Shown here: in pieces, positions 52,783-62,334 of the stretch
Layout of the letters: each line of letters starts with the position of its first letter
How positions within the stretch are numbered: position 1 is the first letter of the stretch
Assembly: GCA_902545635.1 (NCBI GenBank)
Contig: CACCGT010000004.1
Span: 33,833 to 97,832, forward strand
DNA length: 64,000 nucleotides
Origin: an uncultured Pelagibacteraceae bacterium
GTDB lineage: Bacteria; Pseudomonadota; Alphaproteobacteria; Pelagibacterales; Pelagibacteraceae
Direction: 5' to 3'
Program-made: the position numbers and the translations under genes
Notes under the pieces: generated by a model
The model's database searches: none
Seen by the model: only the letters and a program-made list of their open reading frames with translations
Told to the model about the DNA's origin: nothing

Positions 52783-53881
52783 AATAATTTAATGAAACAA
52801 TTGTTTCACAGGCTATTGCCTTCTCCTTTCCAATTAAACCTAATTTTTCAACTGTTTTACCTTTTAGATTAATTTGATCTTTATTTAAACTTAGCAAATT
52901 AGATAATGATGAAATAATTTTATTTCTATATTTTGATACTTTTGGCTTTTCACATATCAAATTTATATCAATGTTATTTATAAAATATCCATTATTATCT
53001 AAAATTTTTAAAATTGGTAAGAGCATATTAGGTGATCTTATATTTTTAAATTTCATTTTATTGCTAGGATAAAGAAATCCTATATCTTTTTTTCTCATTG
53101 CACCAAGTAGTCCATCAATAATCGCATGTAATATAACATCTCCATCCGAATGACCCTGAAGACCAGAATGGAATGGAATTTTTGTACCACCAAGATATAA
53201 TTTTTTTTTTTTAATTAATCTATGTATATCAAATCCAATACCATAAAAATTTTTATAACTAATTTTTTTTAAGTCTTGTTTCGTAGTTATTTTAAAATTA
53301 TTTATTTCACCTTTTATAAACTTAACTTTTTGATTATTACTTAAAAATATAGAAGCTTCATCAGTAACATTTTCTTTGTTCGATTTGCTGAGACCATATA
53401 AAGTCTTAAAATCAAAACATTGTGGTGTTTGAGTAAATAGCAAATTATCTCTAATCAAATTATGTATTTTATTTCCAACTTTGTATTTTGAGGAGTTTTC
53501 AGTTTTTAAAAAGGGCACAACAGCCTTATTATTTTTTAAATTTGAATAAAGCCTATTCAATAACTTAATTGAAAAATTTGGGCGTGCTGCATCATGAATA
53601 AAAACATTTTTATAATTTTTATTTTTTAAAAAATTAATTGCCCTCTGTGATGACTGATATCTTTCCTTACCACCTTTAATGATTTTTATAGATTTATTTC
53701 TAACATTTTTTATCGGTGCATTTGAGACAATTATTATTGATTTGAAAAGTTTTGACTCTAAAGCTTTATCAACAGAATGCATAAATAGGGGTTTATTTAT
53801 GTAATTTATAAATTGTTTTGGTTTATTTGATTTAAACCTCTTACCTTTACCCGCAGCTAGTAGTATAAAGCAATTACTCAT
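52775..53881 (-). CDS. ispDF: bifunctional IspD/IspF (MEP pathway)
   Basis: IspD LLAAGKGKRFKSNKPKQF...VFIHDAARPN; IspF GIGFDIHRL, GLQGHSDGDVILHAIIDGLLGAM. Confidence 0.95.
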   Translation of the reverse strand: MSNCFILLAAGKGKRFKSNKPKQFINYINKPLFMHSVDKALESKLFKSIIIVSNAPIKNVRNKSIKIIKGGKERYQSSQRAINFLKNKNYKNVFIHDAARPNFSIKLLNRLYSNLKNNKAVVPFLKTENSSKYKVGNKIHNLIRDNLLFTQTPQCFDFKTLYGLSKSNKENVTDEASIFLSNNQKVKFIKGEINNFKITTKQDLKKISYKNFYGIGFDIHRLIKKKKLYLGGTKIPFHSGLQGHSDGDVILHAIIDGLLGAMRKKDIGFLYPSNKMKFKNIRSPNMLLPILKILDNNGYFINNIDINLICEKPKVSKYRNKIISSLSNLLSLNKDQINLKGKTVEKLGLIGKEKAIACETIVSLNYYA

Positions 53882-53918
53882 GATAATAATAAATATTTCT
53901 AATTTATATTTTTAAATT

Positions 53919-55697
53919 ATGTTTGCGTTGTTAAAAAGAAATTTGTTTATCATAGTTATATTTATTTTAACTATTTCATTAGCTTTTTTAACATTTTTAA
54001 CTTTTATCAATAAAAGCTTTATTAGGCTCAATGATGAAAATCTGGAAATTCTTTTAATTTCTAACATTTTTTTGGTATTGATTTTTTTTATTTTAATATT
54101 TGTTGATATTAAAAATTCAATTAAAAATAATATTAATGTAAGAGGCTCAGTAGCTAATAGAAAGTACATAGTTTCATTTGCACTTTTCACGTTGATACCA
54201 TCTTTGCTTATTTCCATCTTTTCATTATTTATTTTTTCTTTTGCGCTTGATAAATATTTTGATAAAAAAATAACTACCGCTGTTAATAACTCATATGAAA
54301 TTGCAAAAAATTACCTTGATGAGAAGAGAAATAAAATAGAATCTGAAATTGTATTAATTGCTTTTGATTTAAATAAGTACTCTGATTTATATAATTCTAA
54401 TCCAGAGAGATTTCAACTTATACTAAATACACAAAGATATTTAAGAGATATAGATCAGCTTCATTTAATTGATGGAGGAGGCAGGCTAATTCAATCAGCT
54501 GTTAACTCGGTATATAAACAAATTGAAGATAGGGCTATGCAAATGGTCAAAAATGATGATAGGCCCTTAAAGATAATAAATACGTTTGAAAATAAATCAG
54601 CAGCTTTAGTCAGGTTATCAAATTTTGATAATACCTTTTTATATGTGGTTAAATTTATTGATAAAAATATTTCAAATTATTTAATTAAATCTGAGGAAGC
54701 AGTAAATTTTTACTACACTGTTGAAAATCAAAATTTAGGAATAAGAATATCTTTTGCAATTATCTATGTTACTTTAGTAACGCTTTTATTATTTTTGTCA
54801 ATCACTATAGCCATAAGATTTTCATCACGTTTTTTTATATCAATTAATAATTTAATAACCGCATCCGAAAATATTGGTAAAGGAAATTTAGATACAAAAG
54901 TACCAGATTTAAGAGCAGACATTGAAATGGAGAGACTTAATAAAAATTTTAATTCAATGATTGAGAGATTGAAAAACCAACAAGAAAAATTACTTACCAA
55001 TGAAAGACATGAAGCTTGGGAAAACGTTGCTAGAAAATTAGCTCATGAAATTAAAAATCCTTTGACGCCAATACAACTAACTATTGATAATCTTAAAACT
55101 AAATATTTACCTAGTGTTGAAAATGAAAAACAAGAAAAATATTTAAATAACCTTAAAACTATACTTAAACAAATAAAACAAATTGAAAATCTAGTTAATG
55201 AATTTTCTGATTTTGCAAGAATGCCAAAACCTCTATTTAAACAAAATAATTTAAATTTAGTAATTAAGGATAATATTAATTTGGTTAATAAATTCGATAG
55301 TAGTATTAAAATAAGATTAGTTAACCATCTTTCTAAAGATATAATATTAAAGTTTGATAACGAACAATTTAATAGATTATTTTTTAATCTTATTAAAAAT
55401 TCACTAGAGAGTATTCAAGAAAAGACTGAAAAAGATAGCAAAATAGTCAAAAATATAGATATAGAAATTAGGCAAAGAAGAGATTATATAAATGTTAATA
55501 TTTTAGATACTGGTACAGGATTTAAAAACAAAAAAACCAAAGATATAATAAAACCTTATTTTACAACTAAAGAAAAAGGAACAGGACTTGGGTTATCAAT
55601 CGTCGATAAAATTATTAGCGATCATGGAGGATCAATAAAATTTTTAAATCACAAAAATGGAGCAAAAATACAAATTTTAATTCCTTATAAAAAGTAA
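53919..55697 (+). CDS. ntrY: NtrY-family sensor histidine kinase
   Basis: N-terminal TM helices, HAMP-like region, WENVARKLAHEIKNPLTPIQLTIDNL, FFNLIKNSLESI, GTGLGLSIVDKIISDHGG. Confidence 0.93.
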   Translation: MFALLKRNLFIIVIFILTISLAFLTFLTFINKSFIRLNDENLEILLISNIFLVLIFFILIFVDIKNSIKNNINVRGSVANRKYIVSFALFTLIPSLLISIFSLFIFSFALDKYFDKKITTAVNNSYEIAKNYLDEKRNKIESEIVLIAFDLNKYSDLYNSNPERFQLILNTQRYLRDIDQLHLIDGGGRLIQSAVNSVYKQIEDRAMQMVKNDDRPLKIINTFENKSAALVRLSNFDNTFLYVVKFIDKNISNYLIKSEEAVNFYYTVENQNLGIRISFAIIYVTLVTLLLFLSITIAIRFSSRFFISINNLITASENIGKGNLDTKVPDLRADIEMERLNKNFNSMIERLKNQQEKLLTNERHEAWENVARKLAHEIKNPLTPIQLTIDNLKTKYLPSVENEKQEKYLNNLKTILKQIKQIENLVNEFSDFARMPKPLFKQNNLNLVIKDNINLVNKFDSSIKIRLVNHLSKDIILKFDNEQFNRLFFNLIKNSLESIQEKTEKDSKIVKNIDIEIRQRRDYINVNILDTGTGFKNKKTKDIIKPYFTTKEKGTGLGLSIVDKIISDHGGSIKFLNHKNGAKIQILIPYKK

Positions 55698-57052
55698 TGT
55701 CAGCCGAAATATTAATTGTTGATGATAATGCGGATATAAGATTAATTCTTGATGAGTTGATTAAAGATTCTGGTTATAAAACTAGACTTGCAGCTAATTT
55801 TAATCAAGCTCTTACTGAAATAGATAAAAAACTTCCTGATGTGGCAATTATTGATGTAAAGTTAGATAAAGGAGATAATGATGGAATTCTTCTCTTGGAT
55901 CATATTAAAAAAAAAAATCCAGATTTACCTGTTATAATGATATCAGGCCATGCAAATATAGAAATGGCAGTGAATTCATTAAAATCAGGTGCTTTTGAGT
56001 TCATACAAAAACCTTTTGACAAAGAAAGACTTTTGAATTTTGTTAATAGGGCTGTTGAAAATTTTAATTTAAAAAGTGAAAACAAAAAATTAAACACAAA
56101 ACTATTTCACACTTTTGAATTGGTTGGAAAAAGTTCAAATATTTTATCTATCAAAGATCAAATTAATAAATTGTCAAAATCAGAAAGTAGAATATTTATT
56201 TCTGGACCAACAGGATCAGGCAAAGAGTTGATATCAAGAAAAATTCATAAAAATTCTAAAAGAAAAGATGGTCCATTTATTATAATCAATGGTGCACTAT
56301 TAGATGCAAAAAAATATGAACTTGAATTATTTGGTGAGGAAAAAAAAGATGGATCAATATTTTATGGAGCTTTAGAAAAAGCATCGGGAGGAATTCTATT
56401 AATAGATGAAGTCACAGAAATACCATTAGAGACGCAGTCTAAAATTTTAAGAGTCGTGATCGATCAAAAATTTAAAAGAATTAATAGCAACCATGACATT
56501 AAGGTTGACGTGAGGATTATTTGCACGAATAGTAAAGATGTTCTGCAAGAAATAAAGCTTGGAAATTTTAGAGAAGATTTATTTCATAGATTAAATGTAT
56601 TTAATATTACTATTGACCCTTTAAATAGAAGAATTGATGATATTCCTATATTAATTGAATATTTTATTGAAAATATATGCGAAGCTAACAATTTCAAGAA
56701 GTTTAAAATTATAGATAATAATTATTTACTAAATTATGACTGGCCGGGAAATGTTAGAGAATTAAGAAATTTGATAGAGCGTATAGCAATTTTATCACCG
56801 GGTGAAGATAATGAAAGATTAATGAACATTATTAAAGAATCTCTTTCAAAACCAATTGAAAACGAATTCTCTGTTACTGACACACTAACGGTGCCATTAA
56901 AAGAGGCAAGAGAAAGTTTTGAAAAGCAATACTTAATATCTCAATTAAAAAAATTTAGTGGCAATATTTCAAAGACAGCTAAATTTATTGGGATGGAGAG
57001 GTCAGCTTTACATAGGAAATTAAGATTACTTGGAGTGAAAGATCTAAACTAA
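55697..57052 (+). CDS. ntrX: NtrX-family response regulator (REC + AAA+ + Fis-type HTH)
   Basis: REC ILIVDDNADIR...DVKLD; AAA+ GPTGSGKE, GGILLIDEVTEIP, FREDLFHRLNVF; HTH GNISKTAKFIGMERSALHRKLRLLG. Confidence 0.94.
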   Translation: MSAEILIVDDNADIRLILDELIKDSGYKTRLAANFNQALTEIDKKLPDVAIIDVKLDKGDNDGILLLDHIKKKNPDLPVIMISGHANIEMAVNSLKSGAFEFIQKPFDKERLLNFVNRAVENFNLKSENKKLNTKLFHTFELVGKSSNILSIKDQINKLSKSESRIFISGPTGSGKELISRKIHKNSKRKDGPFIIINGALLDAKKYELELFGEEKKDGSIFYGALEKASGGILLIDEVTEIPLETQSKILRVVIDQKFKRINSNHDIKVDVRIICTNSKDVLQEIKLGNFREDLFHRLNVFNITIDPLNRRIDDIPILIEYFIENICEANNFKKFKIIDNNYLLNYDWPGNVRELRNLIERIAILSPGEDNERLMNIIKESLSKPIENEFSVTDTLTVPLKEARESFEKQYLISQLKKFSGNISKTAKFIGMERSALHRKLRLLGVKDLN

Positions 57053-58425
57053 TGAACATAATAATTTGTGGTGCTGGTCGGGTTGGTTCAACTATAGCTA
57101 AAATGTTAATAGAACAGAATCATTCAATTACAATGATTGATCAATCAAGTGATGATATTCAAAAAATTAATGAAACATTGGATGTCAAAGCAATTGTTGG
57201 AAAGGCAACCTCACCAGCTATATTGGAAAAAGCAAACACACAAGATGCAGACATGATTATTGCCGTTACAAGAAATGATGAAATAAACATGCTTATTTGT
57301 CAAATAGCATTTTCATTATTTCAAGTTCCAAAAAAAATTGCCAGAATAAGATTCCAAGAATATCTTGATCCAAAACATTCTGGATTATTCAGTAAAGAAA
57401 ATTTACCTATAGATTATATAATTTCTCCAGAAATAGAGATTGCAAAGTCTATTCAAAGAAAATTAGAAGCACCAGGCGCGCTAGATAATGTACCTTTTGC
57501 AGAGAATAAAATTAGATTATTAGAAATTTTAATTGATAATAAATGTTCAATACAAGGAATTAATTTAAATGAACTTACTAAAAAATTTCCAAATTTAAAT
57601 GCATATATTTTAGGAGTAATAAGAAATGATAAATTTGTTATTATGAAAAAAACTGATCATTTGAAACTTAATGATAAAGCTTATGTTGTTGTGAATAGCA
57701 GTCAAATGCAGGAAACCTTGACTGTATTTGGACATAATGAAAAAATTTCAAATAAAATATTAATTATTGGAGGTGGGAATATTGGCTTTAATCTAGCAAA
57801 AAATATTGAACAATCATTCGACTCTGCAAGAGTCAAAATAATTGAAAAAGATAAAGTTAGAGCTGAGTATATTGCAAATGAGTTAAATGATACAATTGTA
57901 ATAAATGGAAATGGCTTAGACGAAGATGTTTTGAATGAAGCTAACATTGATGAGGTTGAAACTGTTTTAGCATTAACAAATGATGATGAAGATAATTTAA
58001 TGGTAAGCGTTATAGTTGAAAAATTTTCTAAAGATAAAAGAACTATGGCACTTATAAATAAACCTAATTATTCATTACTCCAATCTTCTCTTAAAATTGA
58101 CGATCTCATTGACCCTAGAATGAGTACAGTTTCAAGTATATTAAAACATGTTCATAAAGGAACAATTGAAAATGCTTATACAATTTCTAATGGAGAATAT
58201 GAAGTTATAGAAGCAGATATTATAGAAACTTCTGAACTAATAAATAAACAATTGAAAAATTCTAATTTACCAGATGAAATCAGGGTAGGCGCAATATTAA
58301 GAGATAATAACTTTATAATACCAAGTTCAAGTTATGTATTTAAAAAAGATGATACTGTAGTACTTTTATCAAAAAGAGATCAGTTACCTATTGTTGAAAA
58401 CATGTTTAGAATTAGTTCTATCTAA
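57052..58425 (+). CDS. trkA: Trk potassium uptake system protein TrkA
   Basis: Two NAD-binding domains: IIICGAGRVGSTIAKML and ILIIGGGNIGFNLAKNIE. Confidence 0.96.
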   Translation: MNIIICGAGRVGSTIAKMLIEQNHSITMIDQSSDDIQKINETLDVKAIVGKATSPAILEKANTQDADMIIAVTRNDEINMLICQIAFSLFQVPKKIARIRFQEYLDPKHSGLFSKENLPIDYIISPEIEIAKSIQRKLEAPGALDNVPFAENKIRLLEILIDNKCSIQGINLNELTKKFPNLNAYILGVIRNDKFVIMKKTDHLKLNDKAYVVVNSSQMQETLTVFGHNEKISNKILIIGGGNIGFNLAKNIEQSFDSARVKIIEKDKVRAEYIANELNDTIVINGNGLDEDVLNEANIDEVETVLALTNDDEDNLMVSVIVEKFSKDKRTMALINKPNYSLLQSSLKIDDLIDPRMSTVSSILKHVHKGTIENAYTISNGEYEVIEADIIETSELINKQLKNSNLPDEIRVGAILRDNNFIIPSSSYVFKKDDTVVLLSKRDQLPIVENMFRISSI

Positions 58426-58432
58426 TTTTAAT

Positions 58433-59842
58433 ATGACAAAGTTTAGTTTAATCTATATTAGCTTATTTTCATTTTTAATAAGTCTGCTCTCTTTTTTTAA
58501 TATAATTTATTCAAATTATTTTGACATCTTTTTTAATATTGAGACCTACATCTACACATTTGTAATAAGTTTTATACTAGGATCTGCGTTATTTTTGATA
58601 AGTCAAAAAAATGTAAAAAAAATTACAATTTTTGAAAAAATATTAACCGTTCTCTCAGGTTATATTTTATTTCCACTTATAATATCAATTCCATATTACT
58701 TAAGTATTCAAAATTTATCTTTTATAAGTTCTTACCTTGAGGCAGTTTCAGGATTTACATCTACTGGTTTTACTGTTTTCGAAAATATAAAACAATTGGA
58801 TGAAAGCTTAATTTTGTGGAGATCCACCTCTCAATGGATAGGAGGTATCTATTTTTTATTTTCGATATTATTATTAATTGATATTTTTGATAAAAATTTA
58901 AAAAAATCTTTTACAGAATATCTGTCCTTTAATTATAAAGAAATTTTAACACAATCAATTAAGATTGTTATAATTTATTCATTGCTAACTTTAATGATTT
59001 TTATTTTATTTAAAATTATTGATTTAAGAACTTTTGATGCATTTAATTTATCTTTATCAATAATATCATCAGGAGGTTTTTTACCAGTTAATAAAATTGA
59101 TTATCTATTCGAAAGCGATTTTAGCAAAATACTTTTATCATTCACCATGATTCTTTCTTTCTTTAGCCTTTTTTTGACTTACAATTTAATCTTTTATAAT
59201 AAAAAAAAAATAAATTTTTTAAGCGAGGACTTCAATCTTTTAATATATTTGTTAATTTTAATCTCATTTTCTTTTGTATTCTTAAATACTGAAAACAATT
59301 TTCCAACAATACTTGTTGCAATATCAAGTAGTATTTCAAATATCGGAATATCATTTTCTGATACGCCTAATAACTTAATTTTCTTATTTTTTATAATGGT
59401 AGTTATTGGAGGTTCTTTTTTCTCCACAAGTTCTGGTATTAGAGTTATCAAAATTTTAACTTTACTGAAATTTTCTTTAAATAACCTTCTGTCACATGCC
59501 AAACCAAATCAAATCTACTCAAATAAAGTAATCTTGATAAATGAAAACACTGATGAGTCTGATATTAATAAATATTTTTTTTCCATTGTTATTTTTATTA
59601 TTTCATTGTCCATGTTAACTTTGCTTCTGACACTCTCGGAGATTGAATTTGAAAAATCATTTAAGCTCTCTATTTTGACGATCATGAATACTGTAAATTC
59701 AAGCATGTTTGAACTTTCTAACTTTGATTTCTATAATCTTTCTTTTTTTACAAAGATTTATTTAATTATTTTCATGATTATTGGCAGAGTAGAATTACTG
59801 ACCATAATGATTTTATTTAAAAAATTTCTTTTCAAAAATTAA
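58433..59842 (+). CDS. trkH: Trk potassium uptake system protein TrkH
   Basis: YLEAVSGFTSTGFTVFENI, WRSTSQWIGGIYFLF, GGSFFSTSSGIRVIKILTL. Start at MTKFSL preferred over 58391. Confidence 0.94.
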   Translation: MTKFSLIYISLFSFLISLLSFFNIIYSNYFDIFFNIETYIYTFVISFILGSALFLISQKNVKKITIFEKILTVLSGYILFPLIISIPYYLSIQNLSFISSYLEAVSGFTSTGFTVFENIKQLDESLILWRSTSQWIGGIYFLFSILLLIDIFDKNLKKSFTEYLSFNYKEILTQSIKIVIIYSLLTLMIFILFKIIDLRTFDAFNLSLSIISSGGFLPVNKIDYLFESDFSKILLSFTMILSFFSLFLTYNLIFYNKKKINFLSEDFNLLIYLLILISFSFVFLNTENNFPTILVAISSSISNIGISFSDTPNNLIFLFFIMVVIGGSFFSTSSGIRVIKILTLLKFSLNNLLSHAKPNQIYSNKVILINENTDESDINKYFFSIVIFIISLSMLTLLLTLSEIEFEKSFKLSILTIMNTVNSSMFELSNFDFYNLSFFTKIYLIIFMIIGRVELLTIMILFKKFLFKN

Positions 59843-59866
59843 ATTAGTATTATAAGGTGTTTTTTT

Positions 59867-59943
59867 GCGCCCTTAGCTCAGCTGGATAGAGCAACGGTTT
59901 TCTAAACCGTGGGTCGGAGGTTCGAATCCTTCAGGGCGCGCCA
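59867..59943 (+). tRNA. tRNA-Arg (anticodon TCT), CCA encoded
   Basis: Acceptor GCGCCCT/AGGGCGC, anticodon arm ACGGTTTTCTAAACCGT, T-arm GGAGGTTCGAATCCTTC, GCCA 3' end. Confidence 0.96.
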
Positions 59944-60015
59944 GCATAAATTGATCAACATTGATGAGGTATTTTTACAGTTGATGGTTGTATTAGTTTC
60001 TGCTTTACTTAAGCG

Positions 60016-60051
60016 TTCAAAAATTACTTTTTGAATAATTTGTTAACAAAT
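60016..60051. promoter_or_regulatory. two adjacent perfect inverted repeats in the aapJ leader
   Basis: TTCAAAAA-TTAC-TTTTTGAA (60016-60035) and ATTTGTTAACAAAT (60038-60051). Confidence 0.45.
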
Positions 60052-60075
60052 AAATAAATAAAAGAGGAATAAATA

Positions 60076-61116
60076 ATGTTTAAATTAGTAAAACGATTGA
60101 CTTCTTTGGTTGCTATGTTTGCTGTGCTATTTGCATTTTCAACAGAAACAATGGCTGCAAAGAAATCAAAAACTCTTGAGAACACGAAAAAAAGAGGATT
60201 TGTAAGATGTGGTGTTTCTCAAGGTCTACCTGGATTTTCAAATGCGGATGAGTCTGGAAATTGGACAGGTATTGACGTTGATGTATGTAGAGCTGTAGCT
60301 GCTGCTACATTAGGAGATGCAACTAAAGTTAAATTCACTCCTTTAAGTGCAAAAGAAAGATTTACAGCACTTACATCTGGTGAAATTGATATCTTATCAA
60401 GAAACACTACTTGGACTTTATCTAGAGATGCTGACATTGGTTTAACATTTGTTGGTGTAAATTTCTACGATGGACAAGGTTTCATGGTAAGAAAAGGTTC
60501 AGGAATTAAATCTACAAGTGAGTTTAAAAACGGTACATCTGTTTGTACGAACTTAGGAACTACAACTGAGCTTAACATGAGAGACTTCTTTGATTCTAGA
60601 GGAATTTCTTACGAGCCAGTAGTTTTTGAAAAAGCAGATGAAGTCGTAGCTGCTTACGACGCTGGAAGATGTGATACTTACACAACTGATAAATCAGGTC
60701 TTGCTGCGCAAAGAACTAAATTATCAGCTCCAGATGATCACGTAGTTTTACCAGAAACTATCTCAAAAGAGCCACTAGGACCTGTTGTACGTCAAGGTGA
60801 CTCTGTATGGGAAGATATAGTTAGATGGTCACTAAATACTATGATCGAAGCAGAGGAGTATGGTGTTAACTCATCGAATGCTGACATGATGAAAACTTCA
60901 AATAATCCAGCTATCAAAAGATTAGTTGGTGCTGAAGGTGAATTAGGTGCAGCTTTTGGTTTAGATAACGACTGGAACTTAAGAATTATCAAACAAGTTG
61001 GTAACTACGGTGAAAGCTACAAAAGAAACATAGCTGACACTGGAATTCTACCTGACAGAGGTCCAAACGAATTATGGACAAAAGGTGGAATTTTATACGT
61101 ACCACCAGCAAGATAA
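60076..61116 (+). CDS. aapJ: general L-amino acid ABC transporter substrate-binding protein
   Basis: Signal peptide; RGFVRCGVSQGLPGFSNADESGNWTGIDVDVCRAVAAATLGDATKVKFTPLSAKERFTALTSGEIDILSRNTTWTLSRD. AGAGGA Shine-Dalgarno at 60063-60068. Confidence 0.95.
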   Translation: MFKLVKRLTSLVAMFAVLFAFSTETMAAKKSKTLENTKKRGFVRCGVSQGLPGFSNADESGNWTGIDVDVCRAVAAATLGDATKVKFTPLSAKERFTALTSGEIDILSRNTTWTLSRDADIGLTFVGVNFYDGQGFMVRKGSGIKSTSEFKNGTSVCTNLGTTTELNMRDFFDSRGISYEPVVFEKADEVVAAYDAGRCDTYTTDKSGLAAQRTKLSAPDDHVVLPETISKEPLGPVVRQGDSVWEDIVRWSLNTMIEAEEYGVNSSNADMMKTSNNPAIKRLVGAEGELGAAFGLDNDWNLRIIKQVGNYGESYKRNIADTGILPDRGPNELWTKGGILYVPPAR

Positions 61117-61134
61117 TTTTATTCTAAATTACTT

Positions 61135-61167
61135 AAAAAGGGCTAGATATTTCTAGCCCTTTTTTTT
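61135..61167 (+). terminator. intrinsic terminator between aapJ and aapQ
   Basis: GGGCTAGA-TATT-TCTAGCCC 8-bp hairpin, flanked by A5 and T8. Confidence 0.85.
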
Positions 61168-61179
61168 ATATAGACTCTG

Positions 61180-62331
61180 ATGAACAACATTATAAAAAAA
61201 TTTTTACCTCAGATTTTAGCTATACTTTTTGTTGTTCTTATATTTGGTTTTTTAACAATTAATGCCCAGACAAATATGGATAATAGAGGCATTGATTTTG
61301 GGTTTGGATTTTTATCCCAAGAATCGTCTTTTGATGTTCAATTTTCTTTAATTGAATATAGTGGATCTGACTCTTATGCTCGGGCTTTCCTAGTTGGACT
61401 TTTAAACACTTTATTAGTCTCATTTATAAGCATAATTTTTTGCACAATACTTGGTGTTATTATTGGTGTAGCAAGATTATCATCAAATTATTTGATAAAA
61501 AATTCTGCAGCATGGTATGTAGAATTTTTTAGAAATATTCCATTATTATTGCAAATATTCTTTTGGTATTACGCGGCTTTGAGGGCATTGCCTTTACCAG
61601 AAAAAGCTAATGCATGGTTTGGAGTGACCTATATGACTGTAAAAGGTTATTACATACCAGCAATGGTATGGGAAAATTTGAATATATTTTTATATTGTGG
61701 TCTCGCAGCAATAATTTCAATTATTATACTAAGAAATTATGCAAATAATTTGAGAGACAATAAAGGAAAACAAATTCCAGTTCTTTTATATTCTTTTGCT
61801 ATATTGATTATTTTGCCACTTTTATCCTTTTTAATTGGTGGAGTATCTTTAGAATTTGAACTTCCACAGCTTAAAAAATTATCAAAAATTTCCTATATTT
61901 ATGAAGGTGGAATTAGTCTGCCTCCTGAATTAATAGCTTTAGTTTTAGCTTTATCTTTATACACTTCTACATTTGTAGCAGAGTGTGTAAGAGCAGGTAT
62001 TGAAGGTGTAAGCAAAGGTCAGAAAGAAGCAGCAGCCTCAGTTGGTTTGACACCTAATCAAGTTTTAAAACTAGTAATTATGCCACAAGCTTTAAGAATT
62101 ATTATACCGCCAACAACAAACCAATATTTAAATTTAACTAAAAATTCATCTTTAGCAGCAGCTATTGCATATCCTGATTTAGTTCTAGTATTTGCGGGTA
62201 CCGCACTAATGCAAACAGGTAAAGCAATTGAAATTGTTTCGATAACAATGTTAACGTATTTGACAATTAGTCTAACCATTGCAGCAATAATGAATTGGTA
62301 TAATAAAAAAATTGAAATTAAAGAAAAGTAA
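61180..62331 (+). CDS. aapQ: general L-amino acid ABC transporter permease
   Basis: FFRNIPLLLQIFFWYYAAL, AECVRAGIEGVSKGQKEAAASVGLTPNQVLKLVIMPQALRIIIPPTTNQYLNLTKNSSLAAAI. Confidence 0.94.
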   Translation: MNNIIKKFLPQILAILFVVLIFGFLTINAQTNMDNRGIDFGFGFLSQESSFDVQFSLIEYSGSDSYARAFLVGLLNTLLVSFISIIFCTILGVIIGVARLSSNYLIKNSAAWYVEFFRNIPLLLQIFFWYYAALRALPLPEKANAWFGVTYMTVKGYYIPAMVWENLNIFLYCGLAAIISIIILRNYANNLRDNKGKQIPVLLYSFAILIILPLLSFLIGGVSLEFELPQLKKLSKISYIYEGGISLPPELIALVLALSLYTSTFVAECVRAGIEGVSKGQKEAAASVGLTPNQVLKLVIMPQALRIIIPPTTNQYLNLTKNSSLAAAIAYPDLVLVFAGTALMQTGKAIEIVSITMLTYLTISLTIAAIMNWYNKKIEIKEK

Positions 62332-62334
62332 AGA

